Of a DNA stretch of 64,000 nt, positions 33,334-46,472 are shown piece by piece (positions within the stretch are counted from its first letter, which is position 1; each line of letters begins with the position of its first letter). A model generated the notes under the pieces. It was not told where the DNA came from and searched no databases. It was given only the letters and a program-made list of their open reading frames with translations. Made by a program: the position numbers and the translations under genes. The DNA is from Albula goreensis. Taxonomy: Eukaryota > Chordata > Actinopteri > Albuliformes > Albulidae. Location of the stretch: NCBI GenBank assembly GCA_022829145.1, contig CM040745.1, positions 30,773,406 to 30,837,405 on the forward strand, given 5' to 3'.

Positions 33334-36300
33334 CTATTCAGGCAGCAGGTCATCGCCCAGCTCTTCGTCTGCAAACTCATCCTCCTCTGTGCGCTTCTTA
33401 GCTGCTGTCTTCGGTCTCTCCATTTGGGGACCCAGCGGATCTACATAGGAAGCATCTGAAGACAAACACAAGCATTCTTCTACTGATCCGATAAACAACC
33501 CAACGGTCCAAGGACTAACCACTGTCCTCACTGTATTTTCACATACTAAATCTATGGATGTTCCTTTTGAGTATTCTAACAGCATCATACCTTAGCTCAA
33601 AGATGACAGTAAATAACATTAAACTGATTAAACATATCAGCAGTAACTATGACAATAGTATTGCTATATCAATTACAGACAGCTATGTTAAAGGAAGACA
33701 GCGGGGATGGAAATTATCCATTCCCCATCTAACGTAAGATACAAAGACAGTGTTGAAGATAGAGTGATAGGCAAAGGGTGAGATGCTCACCTATGTCCCT
33801 CTGACTGCTGGCCTCGTAAGGCTCGTTAGACCCAGGCAAAGCCCTCAACTTGGCACTCAGCCGCTCCCCCTTAGCACTGTTGCCATGGCTGCTGTGTCCA
33901 CTGTCTGAGGAGACAGCCAAAAGTCATTTAATACCCCTAAATCACACAAGAGCGTACCCTCTGAGCACTTTCCTCTGGTGCTGATAAAAAGGGCATTACA
34001 GGGAAGTTCTGAAACTGGCCGTACCCCATCAACAACCTTCTATACTCTACATCTCATAGAAAGAAAATCTTCCTATGACAAGACTGAATGGCCTGAATGG
34101 GTTCTTGTCATTGTGTAGTCTTATGTAAGAGACAGCAAACCCTGTTCAGTCACACAGGAGCTACACATTTCTGAGATGTGAGAAGTTACCTCTGCCTTGT
34201 TCCTGCAGGGGACTGTGTCTAGTCTCAGGAAGAGAGACTGCAGACAGACCAGCACAAAGAGGAGGATAGGAAGAAAGGATCAGTGAGAAGAATGCTTTGG
34301 AGACTGGACAAAGAGGTACAAAACACTGGAGGGGTGTTTAATGTAGGGAGTTCTGATCTCACACACAGGATTTGGACTACGCAGTACCTACCAGACTAAT
34401 ACATATAAAGTGGAAGGTCTGAGATGCAAACGCAGCTGGAATGGAGGTCTTTGGAGCACTTCCTTTATTGAGTGAAATCAACCTTCATAGGAGGTAACAC
34501 TTATTTTTATCTATAAACCTGGTTTTAAATGAACCAATAATCAAACAAGTGGTAGATTGGATCTGGCTAGACAGGGTATCTTAGCTTTTCTTAGTAATCG
34601 TTTAATTTTATAATGGTTCTTCTTTATATTATAAGAATATTTAATTTTCCACATTGTATTTTTCAGCAATAGTGCCACAATCATTTCTCATTTTGAAAGC
34701 ATATTTATTTTCTGGATCAGTGCAAACTGAGGGAGACCACTACACTCATCCACTTCTGAAAGAGTAGGGTGGAGTGTATAAGCAACAAAATCAAAACTGG
34801 AAAAAATGGTTTGTACACAATAATGCAGACAGCAAAAGCACGCTAAAGGCACTTTCCAAAATGCCCATGTGGTTTTGTCCCTCTGCGACAGAAATGCATC
34901 AAATAAAAAGAACATGCATATTTTTCGCAGTCAGCATTATTGTGTGCAAACCAGATTTGTTTCAGTCTTTGAATCAATGGAAACTGTGACTTGCTTTGGT
35001 CTGTTGCTCACATTTTTAATACAGCATTCAGCTGACTGAGGTTTGTATCTCTAAGGTTCCACTTATATACTAGCGATGGGTTAATGTCATATCATGACTT
35101 GAAAAATGGGTGAAAGTACAATTAGCTGTCAATCACAGACCTATTACTACCACTCAAAGGTTTTGCTCTTTACAACAATGGTTCATATCTGTGAGTTACT
35201 GGTTACACGGTAGCTGCACCCATTTTGGTGTCATGAAACCTGATTCTCCCATCACACATAAACACTTAAACTATATATGCAGTAGTAGTGGTCATTTATA
35301 ACCCTGCTCCAGAATAAGGGGACCTGCTGAGAGGCCTACCATTGGCCTTCATGGGGGGCGTGCTGTTTGGGGAGGAGTTCACTGGGAAGCAGGAAAACAG
35401 GGCAAGAGTGACTGAGATTGAGCTCGTCAGAACAAGAAGCAAGCCAGATGGATTTTTAAACTTTTAAAGAAAGAAAAGACAATAGGCAAACATTGTTCAC
35501 ACACACACACACAGAAACAATTACATGAATAGACCACACATTCTTTACCACTGGTTAAGATTAAGCTGACTGGATGCCATTTGTGATTTGTGCTTCTCAC
35601 CTGTTTTACCGTCCACTTCTGAATTCAAGCAAGTTAAAAAAAAGAAACAGTGATGAGCATTTTGATGAAAACACAGGTACTACTAGTGTACTAGGGTTCT
35701 CCCAATTTTTAGTTAGAGATTGTTATTGTTATTGTTAAAAAAATTTGGAATTCTGACAATAGTACACTTCTTTGGAACTTTGTACTTCCACCCACCCCCA
35801 TTCACATGGAAATATAAAATTCATCTTCACTGGTGGAAGTCTGAAAGTGTGTGAACCTGAGAGGGAACACTTGGAAATATCTAAGTCCTCAGTCTGTGTG
35901 TCTGGTTCTGGTTGCATGCTTTCCAGCTTTCGTCATAACTGAGAATGAGAAAGCTTCAGCAATAAAAGGCAACAGTTCAAACTATTAAACATAACTCTGT
36001 AGGGGAAAGAACATCCCCACAAATATATATATATATATATTTGTTTTTTTTTTTTTTTCCTGAAGGATCATCTGCGCATATCACAATATTATATTAACAC
36101 ACTACAAAACAGTGCGGAAGAGAACTGAAGCTATGATGAAGGTAAAGTGTTTTTTAAATGTGGTATTTACTTGGTTTATATTGTAAAGGACATTTATGTC
36201 CTTGCATTGGTTTTCTGTCTATCCATTCCTAGCAGTTCTATAGGCATTTAACTCGGGTCCTGAAAGGCCGTTCTGTATGTTTTTGTTCCCTCGACAGTAG

Positions 36301-39300
36301 TTTGAATTTGATTTTGACTGATCATCAGATAACTGAAACAGTGGCATGTCTCTGGGCGTATCAGAGAACATACAGGCCTGTGGCCTTCCAGGACCATGTT
36401 AAGGAGCCTGTCCTGCACGGCTCTGCAGTAAGGCCTACCGTTGGCCCTCTTGGGTGGGGTGCTGACAGGAGGTGAAGAGCTCACTGGTGGGTAAGAGGTC
36501 CAGAGAGCAGGGAAGAAATAGACATTTGAAGCTGGTTACCAGAGGGACATTTAGAGGTGACACCACCAGCCTCCACAGCTTCTACCTTAACTGATCACCA
36601 CCCTCCCCTTCTCTCCTGACAAGAGGAAAACCCACTCCTGGCACAAGCTATACAGCTACAGAAAACACTATAGAATGCATTTAGCATCTCTCTTTGGACT
36701 GGTTTTCATTAACCTTACCAAGATTTTGAGGATAACTAAACCGATCTCAGTAAATATGCACAGGCAGATATCAAGAAATGCAAATTGTGCCAGTAAAGCA
36801 CTTTGAATTTAAAAGAGCAGGAGGTTTGTGATCGGGGGTCAGCTGAACTCACCACTGCTGGCACTCCCTTCTCTGCGTCCCCTCGCACTGCTCTCCCTCC
36901 CAGATTTCACCCTCTGCAGACAAAGAGAGAGGGAGGAGCTGAGATGATGATTGGACATAGAGTCTGACAGACAGCTCCAATTGCAGCATCTAACTGTAGA
37001 GCTGGATGGCCACACCACACAAAGCTGGACCAGTTTCTGTTATGTTTAAGATAATTATTATTGGTTTAGGAAATGTCCCCCAAACACAGCTCTGTTGGAC
37101 AGACCCTCACTTCTCAACCCTGGACCCTGACCTTTGACCCCTGCTTAGGAACTCTCAATCCCAAAAACCGAGTCTTTTTGACACTGGAGGAGCACTCATA
37201 CATTGGTTTCTATAAAGAAAATGCACTGAGCCAAACACCAGCTACTTTTACCAGTCCTTGAGCTGTGATCCCAGGTCCAACATTATGATTTAGGAGTAGC
37301 CCTGTCAGATTTGGCCTCACATTGGCATTCTCTTCCTGCTTCCTTCTGGCAGGGCTGCTCAGTGAGTACCTGGCACCTGCTCTCCATACTTCACTAACCC
37401 TGAGATAAGGGCACTCCCACTCAACTTAAATCAGTGTTATATTGTGTTGGAACAAATAATATGGAGTTAAGTACTGAGTAAGTACCGGGCTTACATTAAT
37501 AAAGCTTCCCTGAGTTTGAGATTTTAAATCAGTTCTCCCTCCCCCATCCATACTTTAAAGGCAAAACTAATCCTACAGCAGCCCTTCTGCTCTGAGATGG
37601 TTTAAGGATATATGCCAAAAAATCACAGTAACTTAGGTTTGGCTCCTTACAGTCTGGTGTTTTCCCAACACTATAAGTTTACACTATTGAAATCAGTGTT
37701 CATTACAAAACACACAGACTACCGATGGAAATACTGCACTTAAGGTAATTCTTATTTTTCTTGATTAACAGGGGCCAGCTGGTCTGCCCTGCTCTGGTTG
37801 AGGTGTCTGTATGGGGTCTTTTCACTTGGAGTGGGAGTTAATCTTATTGGTGGATGTTTGAACAATTTATGCATGTGTTTTTTGTCTAGGTTTGTCCTGA
37901 TGTAGTAAAATGAAAACATTTTTTTTTTTTAAAAAACAAGGTCATGCTGTAACCTGCTCTCTCTTCTCCTTCATCTTCTCCACCTTCTTCAGCTTGGTGG
38001 CATAGTCCTGTACCTCCTTAAGGCCCATGTCAGAGCACAGTCGAACCAGGAAGCGAAGACCTGTAGGGAAGAACCTCACTGAAAATCCTCTCTGCAGCTC
38101 CACACCTCTAAACACAGCCATACACCATGCCTAAAAATCACCCGTTTTGTGGGCAAGAATGGAGTACGTTACATTCTATGCTTTCCGGAAATTTCCGATG
38201 GATGTTTTTGTAGGTCTCCAGTGCCTTCTGGTAGTTTCCTATATGGGTAGGTAAGAAAACAGGGCAATTAAAAAAAGGAAATGAAGCAATTACTTTGCCA
38301 AAAATTGTATGATGTAAGGACACGGATTAGTAAAACTACTGAACTCTTAGTAAAAGAGACTGAACGCACTCACCGCTCCTTCTGTAGCAGCTGGCCACCA
38401 TGAGCTGCCACTTCACCTGAGTGGGCCTGAGAGTCAGAGCCCCGTGGTCAGAACATGAGCACATGTACACACATTCACAGTCTCAGATACACACTCACAA
38501 AACGCACATGCATTCAAAGATGTGGAAACCTGCTCCAGCACAGTCTGTATACACGCATGTACCTACAGGTTTAATTAATCATGGAAGTAATTATCATGAA
38601 GAAAAACAAAAACTTACTGAATGAGGGCAGCTCTCTCAAAGTACTGGATGGCTTTTTCACAGAACTGCGTATCAATGTAGTAGGCTCCCAGCCACTCGAT
38701 CACATCCATGTTTGATGGGAAATATCTGTAAGACTGGATATGACATATTCATTTAGAGTAAAGCAGAGTACCACTGAACCATTTTTTACAATAGAGTCTC
38801 CATTAACCTGTAAGACCAACTGGCTTTTAAATTAGATTCCACATGACCAGCATTACTCAAACCTGTAGTCCCCTATTGCCTTGCTATTGGATACATTGCT
38901 TTACTCCATTTCAAAAGCACAATAAAGAAACCTGCCTTCATGACTGAAGTGTGAAATGCGTGGCGATGAGGACTGACCTCATAGTAGTACTGGAAGGCCT
39001 GGGACTTGTCCCCCTCGCTGTCGTACAGCTCCCCCAGCTTGGCCAGAGCCTGGGGGTCTGTGGGCGTGACGCTGATCAGCTGCATTAGCCATTCGATGGC
39101 CTGGTTAGTGTCCTCCATCATCTCATACCTGTGGTCTTTCCGTTAAGAAATGCAACCCATCCTGCTTTGCGCAGGCCTCTCACAAACATACCAGCAGACA
39201 GCTTTGGGAGCCCCTGAAAGCACATCTACTTTATTTCAAGCAGCTGTGCAGCTGTGACATCACATTGTGAACCAAGCCACCTGACTCTGACCTCCCACTC

Positions 39301-42300
39301 AATTACAGGCAAGAGCTGGGGGCTCCTTAGACACACATCCACTTTGGTTTAATGTGACATCATACTGCCCTCACTATGGTCACACAGTTGTGAAAAGATC
39401 TCTGCTTTACATGCACATCCCACATTAAAAAGTATCATCCACTGTGTGTTGTGTTTGGACTATGCGTGTGATTACAGGCCACTGTGATGTGTCCATATAT
39501 CCATGCAGGGGAAGGATACAGGCTGGCCAGCTGGTACATGACTTGGGCACTGTTCCTCAGGATGGCGTGCAGCTTGAGAAAGCAGTCCAGCGCCTCCTCC
39601 AGCCGACCCAGTTTCTTGTAGGTTAGGCCTAAAAGATGGCAGCAAGGAAACACAACCACAATAGCAACAAACATTTAAAACAATCTCCTCCAGCAGGGTA
39701 CAGAAATCAGCTTCCGTTTCTTAATAAAAAGCCTGCCATTTCTTTTCTCACCGGGCTTCTACACACATCAGACTGTTAAGGAGTAAAAAAGGAATATGTG
39801 GTGACTAAGCTTCAAGACTAGGTATGGAGATGGCAGACCCAGATTGTACAGAGCTTCCGTGCAGGACGAGTCATTTCGGAGAGACTCCTTGTAGAACTCT
39901 GCTGCCTTCTCATAGTCGTGCCGGACAAACACCGTGTTGCCTTTGTTGGTCAGGGCTGCAGGGTTGTAGCGGTCAGCGACCATGGCCAGGTCAGCATAGC
40001 GATCCGCCTGGTCAAAGTCCTTCTCCTGAGGAGACAGGACCAGGGCCATGTTTAATCTCTCTACTCAATCATATTGGTCAGTCCTCTGGTCAAATGGATT
40101 TGAGGAGAAGATAACTCCAATATAAAGCACTTGAAAGAATCACTGTTGACATTATATATCATATGAGCAGATATAATTGTAAGTATGTAGTCTCTACTGC
40201 AGCATTTCCTGTCCATTGCCTTTCTGTCCATGGTCTTGTGAAGTTTGGATCCATACATTTAATTGGATTTTCTTTTTTTTTTTTTTTTTTTTTCAGAATT
40301 TCACCCATTGTTCCTTAAGCAGATTTAAAAGGATCAATCTGTTAAAATCCTGAAATCAGATCTTAAAACAAATTAATATTTTCTCACCAGGAAGTAGAGA
40401 AAGGAGAGGTTGGTGGCTGCAGCACTTTTCACTCTGCTGTCCTTCTTCTCAAACATCTTCAGAGTCTCCACTGCCTGTGCAGATGGACATCAGACATTTA
40501 AAACCAGCTAGTGAATGGTGCGTGCTTGTGTGTGCTGGCAGTGTTCAAAATACTGTTTTGCTTCAAACTGAAGTATAAATATGTGTTTAACGGGCAAAAT
40601 GTAACAGAATCTAAAATAGTGCAGATGAAACCTTTTTCAATTTCGTTTGTGGTCATGAAATTTTAAAGAAATCGGTTTAGTCTCAATGTTTTTGTAAAGA
40701 ACATTTTCCAGGTTGAACAGACTACACCTTTCATATAACCATGGAACCTAATTAGCTTCGAGTTACTGTACAAGATGAACATGTTTCGACAGCACCACCG
40801 TAACAAGTGAAAACACAATGCAACAACAATAACAGAAAATTTGATATTATGACGGTCTACTGCTGTTTCTGTCTAAAATCTGATGGAAGCCTGGACGATC
40901 ATCCTAGAGAAGGACCAGCTGTGTTTAGTGCAACTGGATTCATACTGATGCCTGGATCTCTCATTTATTTTTTTTCCTGGAAGGTGAAAGGAGGAAAATA
41001 TGAGGACCAAAATTCAACTCTGGCACCTGTTAGCAGAGCTGTGCTATAGTGGTAAAAGAATCAACACCTGGAAAGGGTAAATCTAAATAAATAAATCTGA
41101 ATGGGATGAGAGGGAAAATGAGCTGTGTTGACAGATCCAGGTACAGTGTAAATGGTACAGAGGTGTTGCACTCTATGGCCCATGTGCAATAGTCGTTTAT
41201 ACCTGGGACCCTGACCATGTGATCTTTTTTTAAGACTTCCTGTCAAAACACACTGGGGAAGGGAGGTAACTTCACTGAGCCTACAGTACTACAGAGCCTA
41301 GACATAAATGAAGCCTAAATTCCAAATGATCACTCGGACAGTCTCTCTATCTCACACACGCATGTGTGCACACGTACCTCACTCTTAAGAGTTGTGCAGA
41401 ATGACAGAGTGGAAAAAAACAGGAAGGAAGCAGGAGAAGGTGAATGGAGAATTTAGGGAGGTTAGCAATTTAACACACCTTCATAAAATGAAATGAAATT
41501 CAAAAATATGGTGAACATTAAATGTCAACACATGTGCTTGCACATTGTGTAAGTAAAGCCTTACTTGATTGAAATCTCTTTGTCTCAGGTATGTGATGGC
41601 TTTGTTGATCTCTAAATCGTTGGCCAGCTCCACATATTGAGAGGTCTTCACCATCTCTACACACCTGCAAAAGCCAAACAGTTATCACTGTTACAACACA
41701 GCAGTCTAACACCACAGATATTGGATCAAGCAGATACGTAGCTCTGTACTCAACACTGATTGCTCTTTCCTTTTGGCTGATGCTAAGACATTCCAATTTG
41801 CTAGATCTTATAAACAGGTTTCTTGTTTATTGGATTGGATTGTTTAAGAAGCACTGGAAACTCCTGTTACTAACAATATCCTCCTGAAATTATTTATACT
41901 ATTACAAGTGCACAAAATGAATGTGAAAATCTGAATTGTAGGAAGGAAAGAGAGGCATATTTGCCCCCAAGCCCACTGCTTTTGAACGCATGAACCCACC
42001 AATCAAATCCTGCTGCGAATGATGTTTCGATGACCGGAGCAATGAGTTTGGCCGCTGTCATGATGAACTTCTCAGCCATCGCCTTCCTGTGGTGCAAAGC
42101 AGAGTCACACTTCGAGTTTATGCCGCAGGTCTGCTGATGTCACGCTTTCATTCACCAGGAAAATCGCAAGAGCAGTTCTTACTTTTCTCGTTCCATTTGG
42201 TGGAGCTGATCGTTCTTTATTGCTTCAATCACGAGGTTGGTGTGCGGATCGTCCTGTGGAAAAGGCACAAATCATAGAAGTTTGGTTTTGGACTCTGAAT

Positions 42301-45300
42301 ATCTGAACAGCTCCCCTTTCCAGTCCAACACACCTGAATCAAGGTATTTTCAGGGGAGAACTTGCCAAGGCCAGCTACACAGTCCACATGTTTGTCAGTC
42401 ACCCTCTAGTGAAGGCTCAAAGCATCTGTGATCTGCTGTTTGTACTGCATTCACTTTCCATTTTATACATGCATTGCTATACAGATATTTCAGTTTTTTT
42501 GTAGATCTGGTGTTTTGTAGATTGGTTTGTAGATTTGGTGTTTGCCATTATTTTGTAGATCTGGTGTTTTGTAGATTTGGTGTTAGCCATGTTATATTGT
42601 ATGATTTATAGTCACATCCCTTATTTCCTGTAGTCTGCATTCAACTCCAGGCCCTGATTCGCTGCAACTGCACGCTGCACCACCTGATCTCACCACATGG
42701 TCCAGGAGGTGAGTGCTCAGTGAAATCAGACACTGCAGCCTTCAGGACCTGGAGCTGAATAGCCCTGCTGTAGGGTACACTCTATAATCTCCAGTGTGCT
42801 CACATTAGGTGGAGTGTACTTGTCCTCCTCATCTATGCCCAGTGGAACAGAGATGAGTTTCTGGAAGGCCTTCTTCATCCTCTCCCGGTCCCCGATGGCA
42901 TAGTAGCACAGGATGAGGTTGTAGCCTGTTTTGATGTTGGGGCTCTCGCTCATAATGTGCTCTAAGGAGGTGATGGCGTCGGAGTACTTCCCAATCCGTA
43001 TGAACACCACTCCAATGTTCTGCATGATCTTTATCCTGCGGCAGAGAGAGAGAGAGAGAGAGAGAACGGTGCTTCACTATTACAGCCCTGCACTCAGCTG
43101 CGTCAAATGGTTACCGAGTCAAAAAAAAGTGTGACACCATGGACAGCAGGTGCCTCGAGAAACGGACTGAAAGACTGAAAAAATACCTTATCAGAGAAAC
43201 ACAAACCTAACCATTAGCAATCAGGGAAGTGTTGTAAACACAGGGTTTCAGGTATTCCATACAACTGTGTATTATGTAGTGTTTCTAAGGGTTATACTTT
43301 TTTAGGTCCCCCTAGTAATGTGCATTTTTACATTTTGTTGAAAGGAGTATAATATTTACCTGGAAACAGAAAATATCGACAAAAGGAAAAGGAAATGTGG
43401 AAGAGTCCACTCACCGCAGTTCTTTGTGTGCATTTGAAATTTGGTCCAAAGCCATGCGGTAGAATTTTATGGCCTTTGGGTAGTTTTTTTGTTTAAAGTA
43501 AATGTTTGCCATGTTCACTTTCAGTAGTCCTGGAACAAACAAAGACAAATTTAGAAACACAACCACAACAAAAACTGGTACCTAGGGGGTAAGATCATAA
43601 TCATGTCTCATTTTTCAGCAGTGCACCAACAAAAGAATATTGATGTGTCTACTAAGAAATAAAGTCTAATTTCAACAAACATCAATTGTAAAGCATTTGA
43701 TGTATCCTATCTATGTGCATTTCTTCATTTTCACATACTTTCAACATGTTTCATTCCCTTGCACTGATTTACCTGCATTGCTGAACATTTTGTTCTTAAC
43801 GATGACCTGATAGGTGTTCAGTGCTTCTGGGTACATGTCATTGTTGGCGTACTGGTTAGCTAAATTAAACAGAACCTAGAGAAGAAGAAATCATCAAGTT
43901 TACACATGCTAAACATATTGTATGAGACTAGCTGTGTGTTTATTGTTTTTAAAAACCTCCCACAAAGCCAATGCTTCACTCTCTCCTTAGTCTTATGGCC
44001 ATTTATACTTGGCCACTTCCAACCACAGTATATTGAAAGAGTATAGTATACTCTTGTCAATGTTTTGTATATGTTCACATGTTGAACACATTCATTTATT
44101 CTCTTTTATAAAATTAGACATTGAAGACTAATGAATATGTGAAAATGTGCACATTAATTACAGCATGTTTCTTATATCTGTATGTATTCCGCTTGTATAT
44201 TGCACACACGGGAAAAGATTGACAAAGGAGAAAGCCGCTCACAGAGTAGGTCAGGTCCAGGTTGATAGTGTCAGCAGTGCCTGTTTGTTCCCTCTGCCTG
44301 ACCAGAGCTCTCTCCTTCCGTCCTGCTTCTTTGGCTTTTTCTAGTGACTGCAGGAAACATAAACACAGTGGGCACCATGTTGGATCTGGGTTGAAAAAAC
44401 TGGCTGAGAAATGTGTGAAAGGTCCGTGAGACAGAGCTATATGAGAGAGAAAGACTGATGAGAGAAAGGAAGAAACTGTCTCTAGTTACAGTCTTACAAG
44501 GGGTTGTGTCTATAGACAGCCACAAGTCTCACTGAATGAGCAACAAACAAACCAAGTGAGGAAGGGTGGGTTGGGCAAGGAACTCTCACCAGTTGTAGAT
44601 CCCCACGACTGTTTGCCATACAGCTCTCCTCGATCAAGTCATTCACCTTCCTCTCCAGAATCTTCATCTTCTCTTCAGGGCTGAAACCACATTTTTCTCA
44701 GGGCTCATTTTTCTTTTACCGCTCTTAAACCCTCTGTGTTGCCTTCAACACATTCAAGCTTTCGTAACACATTATAAACCAACACTTTAAATTAATTTAA
44801 ATAGTTAAATGAAATGAGGATTAAGATTAAAAAGATTAAAAACTTACGTATCTTCACTCTTTGTCTCCAGTGGAGGTGCGGGTCCTTTGGACTGGCCCAG
44901 TGGATCGAATGTAGAACCTGAAATATAAAAACTCAATTTTGCTGTTTGTCCAAGTGAAACTAACCTTATCCAGTACTCACACATTACAGACTCTACAATT
45001 AGAACAGCTAGTCACTCATAAAATAAGTATTCCTGACTGTTACAAAGTGCTAGTTTCACAACTCCTTATTTCTGTGATCCTGTGGTTCACGTCTCTATAC
45101 TGGGAAGACTGACCTCTGGTCATAGCTGAGGAGTATCCAGCTGCTCGCACTGCTGTCATAGGCCGAGCTGCTCCGTCCTGTCACAAACACCAACAGAGAC
45201 ATAAATAACATACAGACAATTATATGTGACTGTTCACTACTAGTCATATAATTGGAACCAGATTGCTGTAAATATGGCAGAGCAGATTTTTCTGCTCCAA

Positions 45301-46472
45301 TTTTATACTCCTCAGAGGAATAATAGAATTATGCATATACTGTTATCTTGTATATGAGGCTTTCCAGTGCACACGTCTCCCTTTATGTGTCATTTGAGTT
45401 TTTTTTTAATTTACTGTGTGATTGTGGGTAGTCGTGGTGTGAGTGCTGCCACCTAGTGGCTCCCAACAGAGCTCACCTGCACAGCACCAGTCATAGGTCG
45501 ACCCATGGACGAGGCCATAGGCATTCTTGACTGCAAGATAAGCAACATGCAATTTGACAATCAATTGATACAATTTTACAGTTTCTTTAATGTTCCATAA
45601 AACAAAATTGCTGGGCACTTTATTTTGCATATTTTCAATTGCCTAACAAAAGAAACCTCATGTGGGGCCTTTAACAGAGGCGGATTTGGTTCCTAAGTGC
45701 TTAAGGACATCCAAACACATAATATGTTGTCCTTAATATCTTATGAAATTTGGTTCAACAAATTTAGATCATAATTTATCTTTGCCATCAAAATTCAAAC
45801 CAAGAATGCTCTGAAATTCAAAGAAAGCCCTTATTTGTTTGCATACAGTAAAATAAAATATTACAAGCTTGTTTAGTGATAAGATGAAGGCAAAATGATG
45901 CATGTAGCGTCTGCTAGTATGTATCACTGTAACTCACCCCAAATGAGGTACCCAAGGCCCGTCCTCCAACAGCCGTCCCAGGAAATTTGGCAGTCATCTG
46001 TAAAGTTTCAAAATAGATTTTACATTAAATTTACTCCTGCTCAGTGTAACCACATACTCTCCATAAATTCACAACTGTAGAGTGCTGTGACATACGGGGG
46101 GTCGTCTTCCATGGCTAGTCCTAACTGCTTGCTGAAAGCCAACGTCATTGTCCAGCTCCTGGGAAAAATACAGTGAGTGTCAGTGCTGCCATGCAGTGTC
46201 CCCCGTTTCACATCAGACTTTACACTACATCACAAAAAATAAATATTTTCTCCATCTCTTACATTACAAAGAGCATCACATGCTTAAACCCACAGACTTG
46301 TCATGAAACTATGGTAAGGAAACAGTACACTAATAAATCTGGAAAAAGTGTTCAATATAAAAGTTTAGTCAGCGTAGTTATTTACCTCTGAGTCAAATGT
46401 AGGATTGTAGTCGTTGTAGCCAGAGTACAGATCATCCTCCTCCTCAGCAGCTAAATGTACATGCTCCATCAT
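33334..46472 (-). CDS. ift88: Intraflagellar transport protein 88 homolog
   Basis: IFT88 (Tg737/polaris) is a TPR-rich core subunit of the IFT-B1 complex, needed to build cilia. Twenty-five coding exons, in transcript order: 46472-46386, 46158-46096, 45997-45938, 45530-45477, 45177-45114, 44917-44848, 44680-44590, 44347-44243, 43875-43773, 43529-43415, 43035-42804, 42253-42183, 42086-42000, 41664-41565, 40474-40388, 40025-39839, 39628-39520, 39128-38978, 38733-38618, 38426-38374, 38238-38173, 38060-37954, 36913-36853, 33904-33791, 33455-33334. They join in frame to 824 residues, the length of human isoform 824. N-terminus DDLYSGYNDYNP, TPR segments (YNPAALTNKGNTVF, GLTYKKLGRLEEALDCF) and acidic tail FADEELGDDLLPE all match. 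Two ATGs are adjacent at the start (MMEH); either could be used. The intron 39129-39519 is U12-type. Four extra in-frame cassette exons may add up to 51 residues near the C-terminus. Confidence 0.97.
34190..34237 (-). other. ift88: Candidate 48-nt cassette exon of ift88
   Basis: On the minus strand CTGCAG precedes TCTCTCTTCC and the segment ends GGCAGAG before GTAACT. Length 48 and phase 1-1 mean it inserts 16 residues (SLPETRHSPLQEQGR core) between the constitutive exons ending at 36853 and starting at 33904 without changing frame and without a stop. Confidence 0.55.
35340..35381 (-). other. ift88: Candidate 42-nt cassette exon of ift88 (duplicate copy B)
   Basis: Minus strand: acceptor CTTCCCAG, exon from TGAACTCC to GGCCAATG, donor GTAGGCCT. 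Phase 1-1. It encodes VNSSPNSTPPMKAN when joined in the ift88 frame. It resembles the 45-nt exon at 36439-36483 in peptide, exon ends and donor. Confidence 0.65.
35601..35618 (-). other. ift88: Candidate 18-nt microexon of ift88
   Basis: Minus strand: a long T-rich tract and GAATTCAG precede AAGTGGACGGTAAAACAG, followed by donor GTGAGAAG. It is phase 1-1, adding six residues (EVDGKT) in frame. The strong acceptor and donor around 18 nt are hard to explain by chance, but no transcript is available here. Confidence 0.55.
36439..36483 (-). other. ift88: Candidate 45-nt cassette exon of ift88 (duplicate copy A)
   Basis: Minus strand: acceptor TACCCACCAG, exon from TGAGCTCT to GGCCAACG, donor GTAGGCCT. 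Phase 1-1, inserting VSSSPPVSTPPKRAN in the disordered C-terminal region between SASS and DSGHSS. Paired with the similar exon at 35340-35381. Confidence 0.65.
39129..39519 (-). other. ift88: U12-type GT-AG intron of ift88
   Basis: On the minus strand the intron starts GTATCCTTCC and ends with TTTCTTAAC (branch-site consensus is TTCCTTAAC) about a dozen bases before CAG. The join ...AGC CT / G TAT GAG restores A-S-L-Y-E-M-M-E, aligned with human A-N-I-Y-E-L-M-E. Confidence 0.9.
40271..40293 (+). repeat. Poly(T) run in ift88 intron
   Basis: About 23 consecutive T on the + strand (A on the ift88 strand) in the intron between exons 40025-39839 and 40474-40388. It may be a retroposon tail remnant, but no body is recognisable. 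Confidence 0.6.

Noticed and set aside
35548..35570. A 21-nt in-frame AG...GT segment on the minus strand as another ift88 microexon
   Set aside because: The acceptor has no pyrimidine tract and the donor GTAAAG is only moderate; after accepting stronger candidates nearby, chance is the better explanation.
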